Positions 30,613-39,171 of a stretch of 64,000 nt of DNA are shown here, in pieces. Under the pieces are notes generated by a model. That model did not search any database, was not told the origin of the DNA, and worked only from the letters and a program-made list of their open reading frames with translations. Made by a program: the position numbers and the translations under genes. Every line of letters starts with the position of its first letter. The first letter of the stretch is position 1. Source of the DNA: Paenibacillus sp. PAMC 26794 (GTDB taxonomy: Bacteria; Bacillota; Bacilli; Paenibacillales; Paenibacillaceae); the NCBI RefSeq assembly GCF_000316035.1, contig NZ_ANHX01000041.1:106657-170656 (forward strand), given 5' to 3'.

Positions 30613-30806
30613 CTATCGAGGTGTTCCGACAAACAACTTACTGATGCTGAAACATTTTCAAATGGAAAAATCCATGAGCATGAGATACTTTCGATTTCAG
30701 AAAATCTTTTCTAGCGACTTCACTCGCATGTAATCCCAAGGTAAAATTTATCTATTTTCAAAACAGAATCATTCCATATGTAGGCGTATAGTAAAAACAT
30801 CATTTG

Positions 30807-30833
30807 TTAGCACTCTAATGATCGGAGTGCTAA
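30807..30833. promoter_or_regulatory. CIRCE operator (HrcA binding site)
   Basis: TTAGCACTC (30807-30815), nine bases, GAGTGCTAA (30825-30833): an exact match to the CIRCE consensus. It starts about 13 bases downstream of the -10 hexamer of the minus-strand promoter, the usual position for repression by HrcA. The nearest gene in that direction is htpG. Confidence 0.93.
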
Positions 30834-30845
30834 ACCCTTCCTTTT

Positions 30846-30874
30846 ATATAACATATGGGAAAATTGGGTGTCAA
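30846..30874 (-). promoter_or_regulatory. Sigma-A promoter reading toward htpG
   Basis: Consensus TTGACA (30869-30874) and TTATAT (30846-30851) with 17 bases between, on the minus strand, immediately upstream of the CIRCE box. The predicted leader to htpG is about 530 bases. Confidence 0.85.
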
Positions 30875-30957
30875 TACGCAGGCGGTTATTTTAACAAAAA
30901 GATCGAATAACCCTTCAACTTTAACACATCACCAATCATTTTAACGTAATCCCGCAG

Positions 30958-30994
30958 GTAAAACAAAAACCGCCTCGAACCAAAGTTCGAACCG
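30958..30994 (-). terminator. Terminator 0.65 kb beyond the peptide-importer operon
   Basis: TCGAAC-caaa-GTTCGA with flanking CCG/CGG pairs, followed on the minus strand by TTTTTGTTTT. It is the first terminator met after the importer genes, although 650 bp of repeat-rich DNA lies between. The 30303-31648 gap (1.35 kb) has no supportable ORF; it holds repeat B, CIRCE, this terminator and the repeats below. Confidence 0.8.
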
Positions 30995-31184
30995 GCATGG
31001 TGAAAGTTTGTGATGTGTCTGTTGGTAAAGTAGATAGCGTTAAAACATATTTCATCTAATGTACCTTGGAGTATCCTCGGCCTTACGGTGTTGAGATTGA
31101 TGTGTGGGTACGTTGAGATGTTGGTATGTGGGTATCTTGGTATTGTGGTTGCTTGAATGTCTTGAGCAGCATGGCAGTTACGCG

Positions 31185-31379
31185 CTAACGAACCTCACAG
31201 GCGTTAATCGGCCTTTTAAGGAGGATTTCGTAAGCTAACAAATCGTAGACACGCTATTGCTCAATTTAAGCAAATCTATTGAGCACATTCGAAAGCTTTT
31301 AACATAATAGCGTGTGTGAAATTCGTTAGACTGGGAAATTGGCTGGAAATCGTAAAATAGGACCTCGTAGGTTCGTTAG
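31185..31379. repeat. Palindromic element with terminal inverted repeats
   Basis: The ends are CTAACGAACCT (31185-31195) and AGGTTCGTTAG (31369-31379), perfect inverted repeats. A second inverted pair lies inside: 31235-31258 and 31306-31329 share CTAAC and ACACGCTATT. The centre has GCTCAAT/ATTGAGC. The 195 bp unit has no ORF and could be a MITE-like or REP-type non-autonomous element. Confidence 0.65.
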
Positions 31380-31542
31380 AGATGATGCAGAAGTTAGCGT
31401 TACAGCTACAAATAGGATTATGGCTAAAAATTAGCACATGCGGTTAGTTTTAGAGTTAGGGATGGCGCGTATGCTGCGTTACAGAAAAAGTTAGGGTTGC
31501 AGAGCTAGGGTTTCAAATCAAAGTTCGAGCTTGGGTTATAAG

Positions 31543-31602
31543 TTACGGTTACGGTTACGGTTACGGTTACGGTTACGGTTACGGTTACGGTTACGGTTAC
31601 GG
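31543..31602 (+). repeat. Tandem hexamer array TTACGG x10
   Basis: Ten perfect consecutive TTACGG units (60 bp). The preceding 160 bp (31380-31542) contain scattered degenerate relatives (GTTAGCG, GTTAGGG, GTTACAG), as if an older array decayed there. All G-rich units are on the plus strand. Confidence 0.97.
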
Positions 31603-31644
31603 TTTGAGTTTGAGTTTGAGTTTGAGTTTGAGTTTGAGTTTGAG
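31603..31644 (+). repeat. Tandem hexamer array TTTGAG x7
   Basis: Seven perfect TTTGAG units follow the TTACGG array without a gap and keep the same six-base period. The array ends four bases before the stop codon of the permease gene (31649). Confidence 0.97.
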
Positions 31645-31648
31645 AATT

Positions 31649-32548
31649 CTACTTTTTGGCCATTTTCGGATCAAGGGTATCGCGCAGGCCATCGCCCATG
31701 AGGTTGAAGCCGAGAACGGTTAACATAATGGAAACACCGGGGAAGATCAGTGTCCACGGTGCTTTTTGTATAAACTGACGGGAGTCCGACAACATTTTAC
31801 CCCATTCCGGGTCGGGTGGTTGCGCACCCATGCCTAGAAATCCGAGCGCAGCAGCCTCGATGATCGCCGTCCCAATTCCGAGTGTACCCTGCACGATCAG
31901 TGGAGTAAGGCTGTTGGGCAAGATGTGGCGAAACAAGATTCGACCGTTGCCCGCTCCAAGTGTCCGTGCCGACGTAATGAATTCCTCCTGTCTCAAGCTG
32001 AGTACCCGTGAACGCACCAACCTTCCATAGGTAGGAATGTTCACGATGGCGATGGCCAGCAGTGCATTTTGCAACGACGGGCCCAATATCGCTACAATGG
32101 CGATGGCCAGCAAAATCCCCGGAAATGCGAGCAAGATATCAAATAGACGCGAGATGAGCATGTCCGCCCATTTTCCATAAAAACCGGCAATCAGACCTAA
32201 CAACGTGCCCACGATAATGGAACCAATGACGGAGAAGAAGCCCACCCACAAGGAAATACGCGCCCCATGCAGCACTCTGGAAAATACGTCACGCCCCAGA
32301 TCATCCGTACCAAACCAATGCTCTGCCGAAGGGGCCTGAAGCCGATCCACCAGCACCTGTTCCTTGTAATCGTAAGGTGCGATGTATGGCGCGAGGAAGG
32401 CCAATAGGATAAAAAATACGATAATAATCAGACCTGCAAGCGCAAGCCGATTTTTCCGAAACGTTCTCCACGCTTCCCGCCATGGACCTGATACAGGTAC
32501 CGCTGCCGCGTCAATGGATTGTCCAGTGTTGGTCGATAATTTGGTCAT
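31649..32548 (-). CDS. Dipeptide/oligopeptide ABC transporter permease (DppC/OppC type)
   Basis: A 299-residue inner-membrane permease with an N-terminal OppC-N segment (FRKNRLALAGLIIIVFFILL), the DppC hallmark FGTDDLGRDVFSRVLHGARI, and an EAA loop in TSARTLGAGNGRILFRHILP. About six membrane segments. The ATG at 32548 has AAGGGAG seven bases upstream; the longer frame is rejected. It pairs with the DppB-type permease upstream. The stop codon directly abuts the hexamer arrays. Confidence 0.93.
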   Translation of the reverse strand: MTKLSTNTGQSIDAAAVPVSGPWREAWRTFRKNRLALAGLIIIVFFILLAFLAPYIAPYDYKEQVLVDRLQAPSAEHWFGTDDLGRDVFSRVLHGARISLWVGFFSVIGSIIVGTLLGLIAGFYGKWADMLISRLFDILLAFPGILLAIAIVAILGPSLQNALLAIAIVNIPTYGRLVRSRVLSLRQEEFITSARTLGAGNGRILFRHILPNSLTPLIVQGTLGIGTAIIEAAALGFLGMGAQPPDPEWGKMLSDSRQFIQKAPWTLIFPGVSIMLTVLGFNLMGDGLRDTLDPKMAKK

Positions 32549-32648
32549 GCGGCGTCTCCCTTCTTGGCTATAAGTGAAAAATGAAAGATAAGATCTACGA
32601 GGTCTATGACACTCAAGCACTACGATTCACGATTGCTGAACCTTCTTC

Positions 32649-33653
32649 CTATTTATAACTAATCCGAGGATCAAACACAGCGTAAAGTAAGTCCACAATC
32701 AAGTTGATCACCACGAAAAAAAATGCCACGATCAGAATGCCACTCTGGATCACCGGATAGTCACGCGAACTAATCGCTTCATATATATAACGTCCCACGC
32801 CCGGCCAAGCAAAGATCGTCTCGGTCAACACAGCACCCCCGAGCAACGATCCGGTCTGAATGCCGATAACCGTAAGCACGGGGATGAACGCATTTTTCAA
32901 TGCATGTCCATATACGACAAAAAACGGCCCCAGTCCCTTCGCCTTCGCAGTACGAATGTAATCGGAACTCATCACTTCCAGCATGCTGGAACGGGTCATC
33001 CGAGCAATAACTGCCATCGGAATCGTTCCCAGCGCAACACTTGGCAGGATCAAATGTTTCGTTACGGTCCACAACTGATTCCATTGTCCAGCGATCATCG
33101 TATCCAGGACATACAAGCCCGTAATGGCTTCCACCGGATCACGTGCATTCATTCGTCCAATGGACGGCAGCCACTGTAACTTGTTCGCAAACAGCCATTG
33201 TTCCATCAGACCGAGCCAGAAGATCGGCATGGATACACCTACTAGAGCAATGACCATACAGCAATAATCAAACCAGGAGTTGTGCTTCCATGCACTGACA
33301 ATCCCGGCATTCACCCCAATAATGACAGCAAACAACATACTTGCCATCGTTAATTCAAGGGTTGCTGTCAGATAAGGCACAATTTCCTGGGCAATAGGCA
33401 CCTTGGTGCGGATGGATGTTCCCAGGTCGCCTTTGAGCAAATCGCCCAAGTAGGCGAAATACTGCTGGAACCAGGGTTTATCCAGACCGAGCTGGTCACG
33501 AAGGGCCTGCTTGGATTGTTCGGTTGCCTTTTGCCCAAGTATGGTCTCAGCCGGGTCACCCGGAATCGCGTGGATGATGGAAAAGACAATCAGGGTCATG
33601 CCCAGAAGCACAGGCAGCAACACAAGCACACGTTTGACAATATAGCTGTTCAA
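32649..33653 (-). CDS. Dipeptide/oligopeptide ABC transporter permease (DppB/OppB type)
   Basis: A 334-residue permease starting MNSYIVKRVLVLLPVLLGMT with the family's IHAIPGDPAETILG. It has about six membrane segments and an EAA loop IRTAKAKGLGPFFVVYGHAL. It forms a heterodimeric channel with the DppC-type protein encoded 100 bp downstream. The binding protein gene lies upstream, separated by a strong hairpin. Confidence 0.94.
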   Translation of the reverse strand: MNSYIVKRVLVLLPVLLGMTLIVFSIIHAIPGDPAETILGQKATEQSKQALRDQLGLDKPWFQQYFAYLGDLLKGDLGTSIRTKVPIAQEIVPYLTATLELTMASMLFAVIIGVNAGIVSAWKHNSWFDYCCMVIALVGVSMPIFWLGLMEQWLFANKLQWLPSIGRMNARDPVEAITGLYVLDTMIAGQWNQLWTVTKHLILPSVALGTIPMAVIARMTRSSMLEVMSSDYIRTAKAKGLGPFFVVYGHALKNAFIPVLTVIGIQTGSLLGGAVLTETIFAWPGVGRYIYEAISSRDYPVIQSGILIVAFFFVVINLIVDLLYAVFDPRISYK

Positions 33654-33690
33654 TTCTGTTCACCTGCCTTCGACATATCGTGCAAAATAA

Positions 33691-33771
33691 AAAGCGCCGG
33701 CAGAAATGCATGCTTTGGATAGTTACGTCCGGATGTGGGTTCTGCCAAGCATTGCGTCTCACCAGCGCTTT
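33691..33771 (-). promoter_or_regulatory. Intercistronic hairpin between binding protein and permeases
   Basis: AAAGCGC and GCGCTTT enclose GGCAGAA/TTCTGCC. There is no clear T-run. Its position after the binding-protein gene suggests mRNA stabilisation or partial termination that lifts binding-protein levels above the permeases. Confidence 0.5.
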
Positions 33772-33860
33772 GATAGAAAGAATTAAAACGTAATCACTCC
33801 GAACTGTAGTGCCATCTTCAGATCGCAGTTATCCTGAAATGGATAAGTTCAGCTTACAGC

Positions 33861-35513
33861 TTACTCGAAATAAGCACCGGCATAGGATTCGGTGCCCAGT
33901 GGAGAAGGGACGAAACCTTTCAGGTTGGCTTTACCCGCCAGAATTGGCGTCGTGTGTACCAGAGGAATCCATGGTGCGTCTTCCTTGATCATCGCCTGCG
34001 CTTGTTTGTAAAGTTCAGCACGTTTATCCTGATCGGTTTCTTTCTGTGCACCCGTCAGCAATGTGTGTAATTCTTCGTTTACATAATAACTGCGGTTGTT
34101 GCTTGGAATGGCATCTTTATCCAGCAGTGTATACAGGAAGTTATCTGGGTCACCATTGTCACCTGTCCAGCCGAGCATGTAAATGTCGTCCTTCTCCCCG
34201 GCCTTTGTATCTTCGAGATACGTTGCCCACTCCGGTGATTCGATGGTGACGGTCACGCCAATTTTCTCAAAATCAGCCTGGATCGCTTCCGCTACCTTCT
34301 TGCCATCAGGCATATACGGACGGGATACCGGCATCGCATAGAAGGTTACCGGATCAGGTAAACCGTCAGGGAAGCCAGCTTCGGCTAGTAAAGCTTTTGC
34401 TTTTTCCAGATCATATGGGTAATCCTCAATGGTATCGTTGTACCCCCACAGCGTTGGCGGCATCGGGTTGACAGCAGGCTCGGCTTGTCCAGCAAAGAAC
34501 GCATCAATAAGGACCTGTTTGTTCACCGCATGATTGAGGGCTTGTCTGACTTTGACATTATCAAATGGCTTCTTCTTGAAGTTAAAGCCGATATACGCCA
34601 CGTTGAACGGGGGACGCTCGATCTTCTGCAACTCACTCTTACCTTCAAGGATGGACAGATCGTCCGGGTTCAGGTCTTCCATGACATCAATCTCGCCGTT
34701 TTGCAGGGCATTGAAGCGAGCAGTATTATCCGGAATCGAACGCACGATCACTTTGTTCAACTTCGGAAATCCTTCTTTCCAGTAATCTGCGTTTTTCTCC
34801 AGGGTGATGGAGTCGTTACGCTTCCACTCTTTGAATACAAATGGGCCGGTGCCCACAGGCTCGCTCTTAAAGTTTTCTTTTTTCTCCTGAATCGCGGTTG
34901 GGCTGGCAATGCCAAATGGCGTCATCGCAATATTTTGTAGGAAAGGCGCTTGTGGCTGGTTCAATGTGAACTCCACCGTAGTCTCGTCCGTTGCCTTCAC
35001 TTCCTTGATCACACGTCCGTCCTCTGGACCAAACATGGAATCGTAATAATCGAAGGAATCTCCCTCGAATTTATATTCACTCGCCGGATCACTCCAGCGG
35101 TTGAAGTTGAACACAACAGCCTCAGCGTTGAAGTCAGTTCCATCATGGAATTTCACACCGGACTTCAGCTTAAACACATACTTGAGCCCATCTGCCGAAA
35201 TCTCCCAGCTCTCTGCTAGTCCAGGAACGACCTCTGTTCCGCCTTCCTTGTAGTCCAGCAACGAATCAAACACCTGATGTCCAATCTTCAGCGACTCCCC
35301 ATCGGTTACAATCGCCGGGTCGAGTGCTACGGAATCCCCACCACGCCCCATAATCATCGTATCCTGTGCTACCGTTTCGGTTGGAGGGTCGGTTCCTTCT
35401 GTCGGAGCAGGCGTGGCCTCTCCACTCTCGTTGCTGGAGCAACCGGACAACACCAATACGGTACTCAAGGCCATGGTTAGAACACCGAACATCCATTTTT
35501 TTCTCATTCGCAT
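33861..35513 (-). CDS. Peptide ABC transporter substrate-binding lipoprotein
   Basis: A 550-residue SBP_bac_5 (DppA/OppA) lipoprotein. The signal peptide is followed by lipobox LSGC, with the lipidated cysteine near residue 25. A Thr/Pro/Glu-rich linker and the substrate domain follow (LAESWEISADGLKYVFKL, GVKFHDGTDFNAEAVVFNF). The ATG at 35513 has AAGGGTG eight bases before it. It captures peptides or a related substrate outside the membrane. No ATPase genes accompany the importer, so a shared ATPase elsewhere must energise it. Substrate unknown. Confidence 0.93.
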   Translation of the reverse strand: MRMRKKWMFGVLTMALSTVLVLSGCSSNESGEATPAPTEGTDPPTETVAQDTMIMGRGGDSVALDPAIVTDGESLKIGHQVFDSLLDYKEGGTEVVPGLAESWEISADGLKYVFKLKSGVKFHDGTDFNAEAVVFNFNRWSDPASEYKFEGDSFDYYDSMFGPEDGRVIKEVKATDETTVEFTLNQPQAPFLQNIAMTPFGIASPTAIQEKKENFKSEPVGTGPFVFKEWKRNDSITLEKNADYWKEGFPKLNKVIVRSIPDNTARFNALQNGEIDVMEDLNPDDLSILEGKSELQKIERPPFNVAYIGFNFKKKPFDNVKVRQALNHAVNKQVLIDAFFAGQAEPAVNPMPPTLWGYNDTIEDYPYDLEKAKALLAEAGFPDGLPDPVTFYAMPVSRPYMPDGKKVAEAIQADFEKIGVTVTIESPEWATYLEDTKAGEKDDIYMLGWTGDNGDPDNFLYTLLDKDAIPSNNRSYYVNEELHTLLTGAQKETDQDKRAELYKQAQAMIKEDAPWIPLVHTTPILAGKANLKGFVPSPLGTESYAGAYFE

Positions 35514-36433
35514 ACGTACAACACCCTTCCCTGTCTCATAATGTGTGTGATGCTGGCATGAAAGATCTCCAATGTTGGCAATCGGTTTGGTGCTATGTAT
35601 CATATAAAAGGCTTTAAATGCCTGCGATACCTGAATTAAAGTTCTGGGAAAAGTAAGGCAGTCTATGGAATGTAAAAACAGCATGGGATACAGGTGAATT
35701 TCAGATCATCGTGCACAGGATTGAGGACATCGGTTGATTACTTTTATAGAAAAAGAAAAAAGGTTCAACAACGTATCTTGTGAGATGAATCTATGAAATT
35801 GAATCAGATTATTGCGTTTTATTTGAACTTAGGTCAATAAGCCACAGCGAGTGGGTATGGACCCGTAAGAGCAAGTTTAAGTCAGTAGATTAAAAATACA
35901 GATGGGCATATGGATACTACGCTGCTGGCTACGCAATAAAGTCTGTTCCTTGAGCGTGTCGTGTTGAGCATGGAGTGTGGAGACATGATTAGGTATCGTT
36001 ATCGTTCGTTAGCAATACGGATGAAAGAAACTCAACATAGGCTAGGTTGTTTGATGAATCGTGTAAGTTGTTTAAATCGGTGGCTTTCTCTTGCAGATTG
36101 GATGTGTAAGACGTATGAGCGAGTCATCTGGAGATGTTGGATTGTACAACAGGGAGACATTACAATAACTTCATATGTTATGGTTTTGTCATGATGAGGA
36201 GAATTATGTAAATAAACTGTAGTGAAAAACGATTTCGTGTAACTAACTTTACATCACATTAATCAATTAGACAAGACATTTACGGACATAAGTCTTCAAC
36301 TTTATTATATGCGTTAATATTACTTACACAAAACACAAAAAAGGAACACAGTTCGACAAAAAGCGTCCCGTGTTCCTTCTCCACTCAATCCACATTTATA
36401 TAAAATCAACATTCTACTTTGCTAAGAATCAGC
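35514..36433. other. Intergenic region without supportable genes
   Basis: This 920 bp stretch separates the importer from the tail locus. ORFs here are short, lack ribosome sites and have unnatural composition. I see an AT-rich segment near 36230-36330 and the lysozyme terminator at 36336-36378. No attachment-site duplication or tRNA was found. Confidence 0.6.
36336..36378 (-). terminator. Terminator of the tail-locus lysozyme gene
   Basis: AAGGAACAC pairs with GTGTTCCTT, followed on the minus strand by TTTTTTGTGTTTT, 56 bases after the stop. Confidence 0.9.
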
Positions 36434-37372
36434 TCACTTTTTAAACAAACCTCTGCGATGCATCACGGTAATAAAACGGTAAAAATCATAACTCGCCCCA
36501 TTATCGATGCTGAACAATGGATTTTTGTTGTCATATGCTAGTGCTGCATCCACAGCTGCCTTTGCCCATACTGGAACTTCCATTTGCTGACGCGCCTGCA
36601 GTTTGTCGACCTGGGATTTGAGCGCATCATACGCTGCTTTCTCTTCAGCTGTCATCGGTTCGCCCCCTTTCGGTGGTTCAGTTGGTGGATTGGGATTGGT
36701 CGGTTCCGTTGGCTCCGGCGGTTTTGGAGTGGCTGCTGCGTATCTTGCTCTGAGCTGTGCCGCTGTTCCCTCGAATTCATTCATATCCACGTTGCCGCTA
36801 ATGCCATTCACCTTGCCGGAATCCGTATACTGCCAGAACGTCCAACGCTTCCATGCCGGCTGGTCTTCCGGTACACGAGTGTTGCTGTAACGCGCGATCC
36901 AAAGATCGTATGAGCTGAGTGATGTGTCAAAATTCCCGGCAAATGAATTGCCCGTGTATATGATCGGTTTTACACCTGTCAGACGTTGTAATTCGGTTAA
37001 AAAAGCTTTGGCAACGGTATTCATCTGCGCTTTGCTCAGGTTGCCAGGGTTGTTCTCGTAGTCCATAACGGGTGGCAGTTGTAACGCTTTGGCGCCTCCA
37101 ACTTTGTTAAGTGTATTGGCGTAATGTGCCGCTTCTGCCTTGGCCCCATCGGTAGATGTCGCACGGAAGAAGTGATACGTCCCGACCAGCATGCCCGCCG
37201 CCAGTGCACCTGTTACATTTTTCTGATAATTTGGATCGGTATATGTCTGTCCCTCGGTTGCCTTGATGAACACAAATGTCATGCCACTTGCCTTCACCTT
37301 CGCCCAGTCAATATTGCCCTGGTATCGGGAGACGTCAATGCCCTGTGTGTTGCCCGAACTTCTTGTCTGCAT
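36434..37372 (-). CDS. GH25 (Chalaropsis-type) lysozyme, endolysin
   Basis: A 312-residue peptidoglycan muramidase. The GH25 domain covers residues about 10-195, with GIDVSRYQGNIDWAKVKASG, FIKATEG and PPVMDYEN (catalytic Asp/Glu region). A Pro/Thr/Glu linker (TPKPPEPTEPTNPNPPTEPP) leads to a C-terminal helical region (EEKAAYDALKSQVDKLQARQ), probably wall-binding. There is no signal peptide, so release needs the holin. The ATG at 37372 has AAAGGGTG at eight bases. It is the last gene of the tail locus in transcription order and presumably frees particles by lysis. Confidence 0.93.
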   Translation of the reverse strand: MQTRSSGNTQGIDVSRYQGNIDWAKVKASGMTFVFIKATEGQTYTDPNYQKNVTGALAAGMLVGTYHFFRATSTDGAKAEAAHYANTLNKVGGAKALQLPPVMDYENNPGNLSKAQMNTVAKAFLTELQRLTGVKPIIYTGNSFAGNFDTSLSSYDLWIARYSNTRVPEDQPAWKRWTFWQYTDSGKVNGISGNVDMNEFEGTAAQLRARYAAATPKPPEPTEPTNPNPPTEPPKGGEPMTAEEKAAYDALKSQVDKLQARQQMEVPVWAKAAVDAALAYDNKNPLFSIDNGASYDFYRFITVMHRRGLFKK

Positions 37373-37617
37373 GTTTCTCACACCCTTTATGCGGCAAATT
37401 GCCGTTTGTATCAGCATTTTACATCATTCGATTCAAGCGTTCCCGGGTACAAGTATAGACAGATTAGAGCATTCTGATCTATACATTGCTGATTGGATGT
37501 CACTCTCTGGATTGGATGTAAAATGCTCTTATATTTAATGCGGTTGGATTAGAGGTTGCTTGTGTGCGTGTCCCTGATGTGTTGGAATGAACTGAACCTT
37601 GTTCACAAAGACACTCC

Positions 37618-37735
37618 GATGACAGAATAACCTTCCAATCGCTGTTATCCCCAGATTTTTCTTAATTCCCTTTATAAAGGGGAAAATCCGGGGATAAAGG
37701 CGACCACTTCGCTTTTTCAGGTTTTTTCTGTCCTC
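37618..37735. repeat. Structured dispersed repeat, copy C (upstream of lysozyme)
   Basis: The central stem is TTATCCCCAGATTTT (from 37645) / AAAATCCGGGGATAA (37683-37697), with an inner TTCCC/GGGGAA cap. The outer stem is GACAGAATAACCTT (37621-37634) / AGGTTTTTTCTGTC (37719-37732). Both stems differ from copy A yet remain paired. It occupies the 480 bp gap 37373-37852 between holin and lysozyme, which has no ORF. Confidence 0.75.
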
Positions 37736-37852
37736 TCCCTTATTGTGTGGAATGTTTAAGTTCAATCTGTATAGATGTATATAGTTAAAATAACCCTACA
37801 CTTGCGATGTTCAGCAACGGTTTAGTAAAGCAGACACTCGAAATATTTAAAG

Positions 37853-38353
37853 CTACTTAACGTTATCTTGAGTTGCCGGAGGTTCAACATCCTCTGTTTC
37901 TGGATAGGAAAAAGAATCTTTGCCGTTTCGGGAGATGTTGCCGGGCAGTTCCCCGGTTCCTCCCTTGCCCTTGAGCACTTCTATGGCCTGTCGAATCACC
38001 GGCGGAATGGGTGCACCTAACTTGCCACCGTTTTCGATAATGGACAACAACTCATTTGCGATATAAAAAAAGGCGACTGCATCCCTGAACAAATGTCCGT
38101 CTCCCAGAACACCGTCCACCAGATGAGCCACCGATACCATTGCAAATATAAATACCTTTCGTGCGATGCCGAACATGCCGACATTACTTTCTAACTTGCC
38201 CCTCATACCTGCTGCCGCGATGCCCGTTAGGTAATCGAGTATGACGAACACGAGTAGTACGCCGAGCACGCCTGACCAGCCTCCGAAGAAGTAGGTTACT
38301 GAGCTACTCATGAGTGCAATTCCCCATTTCCATAGGGTGTCCCATCTTTCCAT
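37853..38353 (-). CDS. Phage holin (Holin_4_1/TcdE-like)
   Basis: A 166-residue small membrane protein with three or four hydrophobic segments (SSVTYFFGGWSGVLGVLLVF, FVILDYLTGIAAAGM, KVFIFAMVSVAHLVDGV). The DYLTGIAAA and FRDAVAFFYIANELLSIIEN motifs are characteristic of the toxin-secretion/phage-lysis holin family. It makes membrane holes that let the lysozyme reach the wall. AAAGGAGG precedes the ATG. It is upstream of the lysozyme gene, in the usual lysis-cassette order. Confidence 0.92.
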   Translation of the reverse strand: MERWDTLWKWGIALMSSSVTYFFGGWSGVLGVLLVFVILDYLTGIAAAGMRGKLESNVGMFGIARKVFIFAMVSVAHLVDGVLGDGHLFRDAVAFFYIANELLSIIENGGKLGAPIPPVIRQAIEVLKGKGGTGELPGNISRNGKDSFSYPETEDVEPPATQDNVK

Positions 38354-38532
38354 GATTTCACCTCCTTTCTGTTTGATATTGGATATCCTTAGTAGTTTAT
38401 AGTGCTAATTCTACTCCGCTTAATTTGGATATATTACCCATTTTATAAATCTTCAATGAATTCCAATTTAGTAACCACGCCACATCCAAAATCACCGAAT
38501 CTATCATCTCCATCGTTGCGGCACTACACCAG

Positions 38533-38609
38533 CTACTCATCTATCAAAATTCCTCAAATGGAAGGCGAATAAGGATAATTGGCGGTTAAAAGCCCCCTCG
38601 GTTAAACAT
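38533..38609 (-). pseudogene. Remnant of a small tail-appendage gene
   Basis: On the minus strand AAAGGGGG precedes an ATG at 38609 that reads MFNRGGF-stop. Soon after, another frame reads Y-P-Y-S-P-S-I-stop-G-I-L-I-D-E-stop. This resembles the C-terminal GSPSISGNL end of the neighbouring gene at 38770 in both protein and DNA (about 21 of 30 bases). It looks like a start and an end with the middle deleted. The rest of the 416 bp gap 38354-38769 has the terminator below. Confidence 0.4.
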
Positions 38610-38657
38610 GGCCTCGCCCCCTTTAATATAGTAAAGCGCCCTGACCACTCCAAAGGG

Positions 38658-38690
38658 AAAAATAAAAACACGCTCCGTTTTCGGACGTGC
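38658..38690 (-). terminator. Terminator after the fibre-cluster genes
   Basis: CACGCTCCG-tttt-CGGACGTG hairpin with TTTTTATTTTT on the minus strand, 80 bases past the stop at 38770. It suggests the lysis genes may have their own promoter. Confidence 0.75.
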
Positions 38691-38769
38691 TGTGTCTTGC
38701 AAATTCACTTGAGTCATTTCACCCCTCTCACAACGTCACAACCTTTCCCCCAGCCTCTTCCTCTCTCTA

Positions 38770-39171
38770 TTACCCAAGGATGATGCAATTAAGGTTTCCT
38801 GAAATAGAAGGAGAACCGAGATAACCAATTGTGAATGTGATAGAACTTTCACTAAACACTACGTTTTGCATGAACGCTCTTGAAGTACCGTAATAACCCG
38901 TCCCGATTGGACCACTCATAATATTTACAGTCCCATCTTCTTTTAAGTACGCTCCGATTGTTCCGCTCGTTCTGACGTTAACTGTTGATCCACCCTGTGA
39001 ATCGGAACTGACATCATTTATATGCATTATGACTGCAAGTGGTTTGAACGGGATATTTGAAACGGTGCCACCTGTATGCCACACTGAGGCATTATAAAAT
39101 TTTAAACCGGGTTTGTAATTTGAGCCATCAATCGCGTAATTATCCAATGAGTAGCTATCTATCCCTAGCAT
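38770..39171 (-). CDS. Phage-tail-associated protein of unknown function
   Basis: A 133-residue beta-rich protein starting MLGIDSYSLDNYAIDGSNYK, with no signal or membrane segment. It has repeated Gly/Ser/Thr stretches (DVSSDSQGGSTVNVRTSGTI) of the kind seen in tail fibre tips and appendages. I do not recognise a family. It is the last gene of the first tail set's fibre cluster, with start overlapping the previous stop (TAATG). Confidence 0.6.
   Translation of the reverse strand: MLGIDSYSLDNYAIDGSNYKPGLKFYNASVWHTGGTVSNIPFKPLAVIMHINDVSSDSQGGSTVNVRTSGTIGAYLKEDGTVNIMSGPIGTGYYGTSRAFMQNVVFSESSITFTIGYLGSPSISGNLNCIILG

Noticed and set aside
31543..31644. Hexamer arrays as telomeric or CRISPR-type repeats
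   Set aside because: There are no spacers and no cas genes, and the array is internal to a normal chromosomal region; simple tandem expansion is enough.
35961..36194. A 77-codon plus-strand ORF in the gap before the tail locus
   Set aside because: No ribosome site, Trp/Cys/Arg-rich composition and no neighbours; looks random.
38397..38540. A 47-codon minus-strand ORF between the holin and fibre cluster
   Set aside because: No ribosome site and not XkdX-like; it overlaps the gene remnant.
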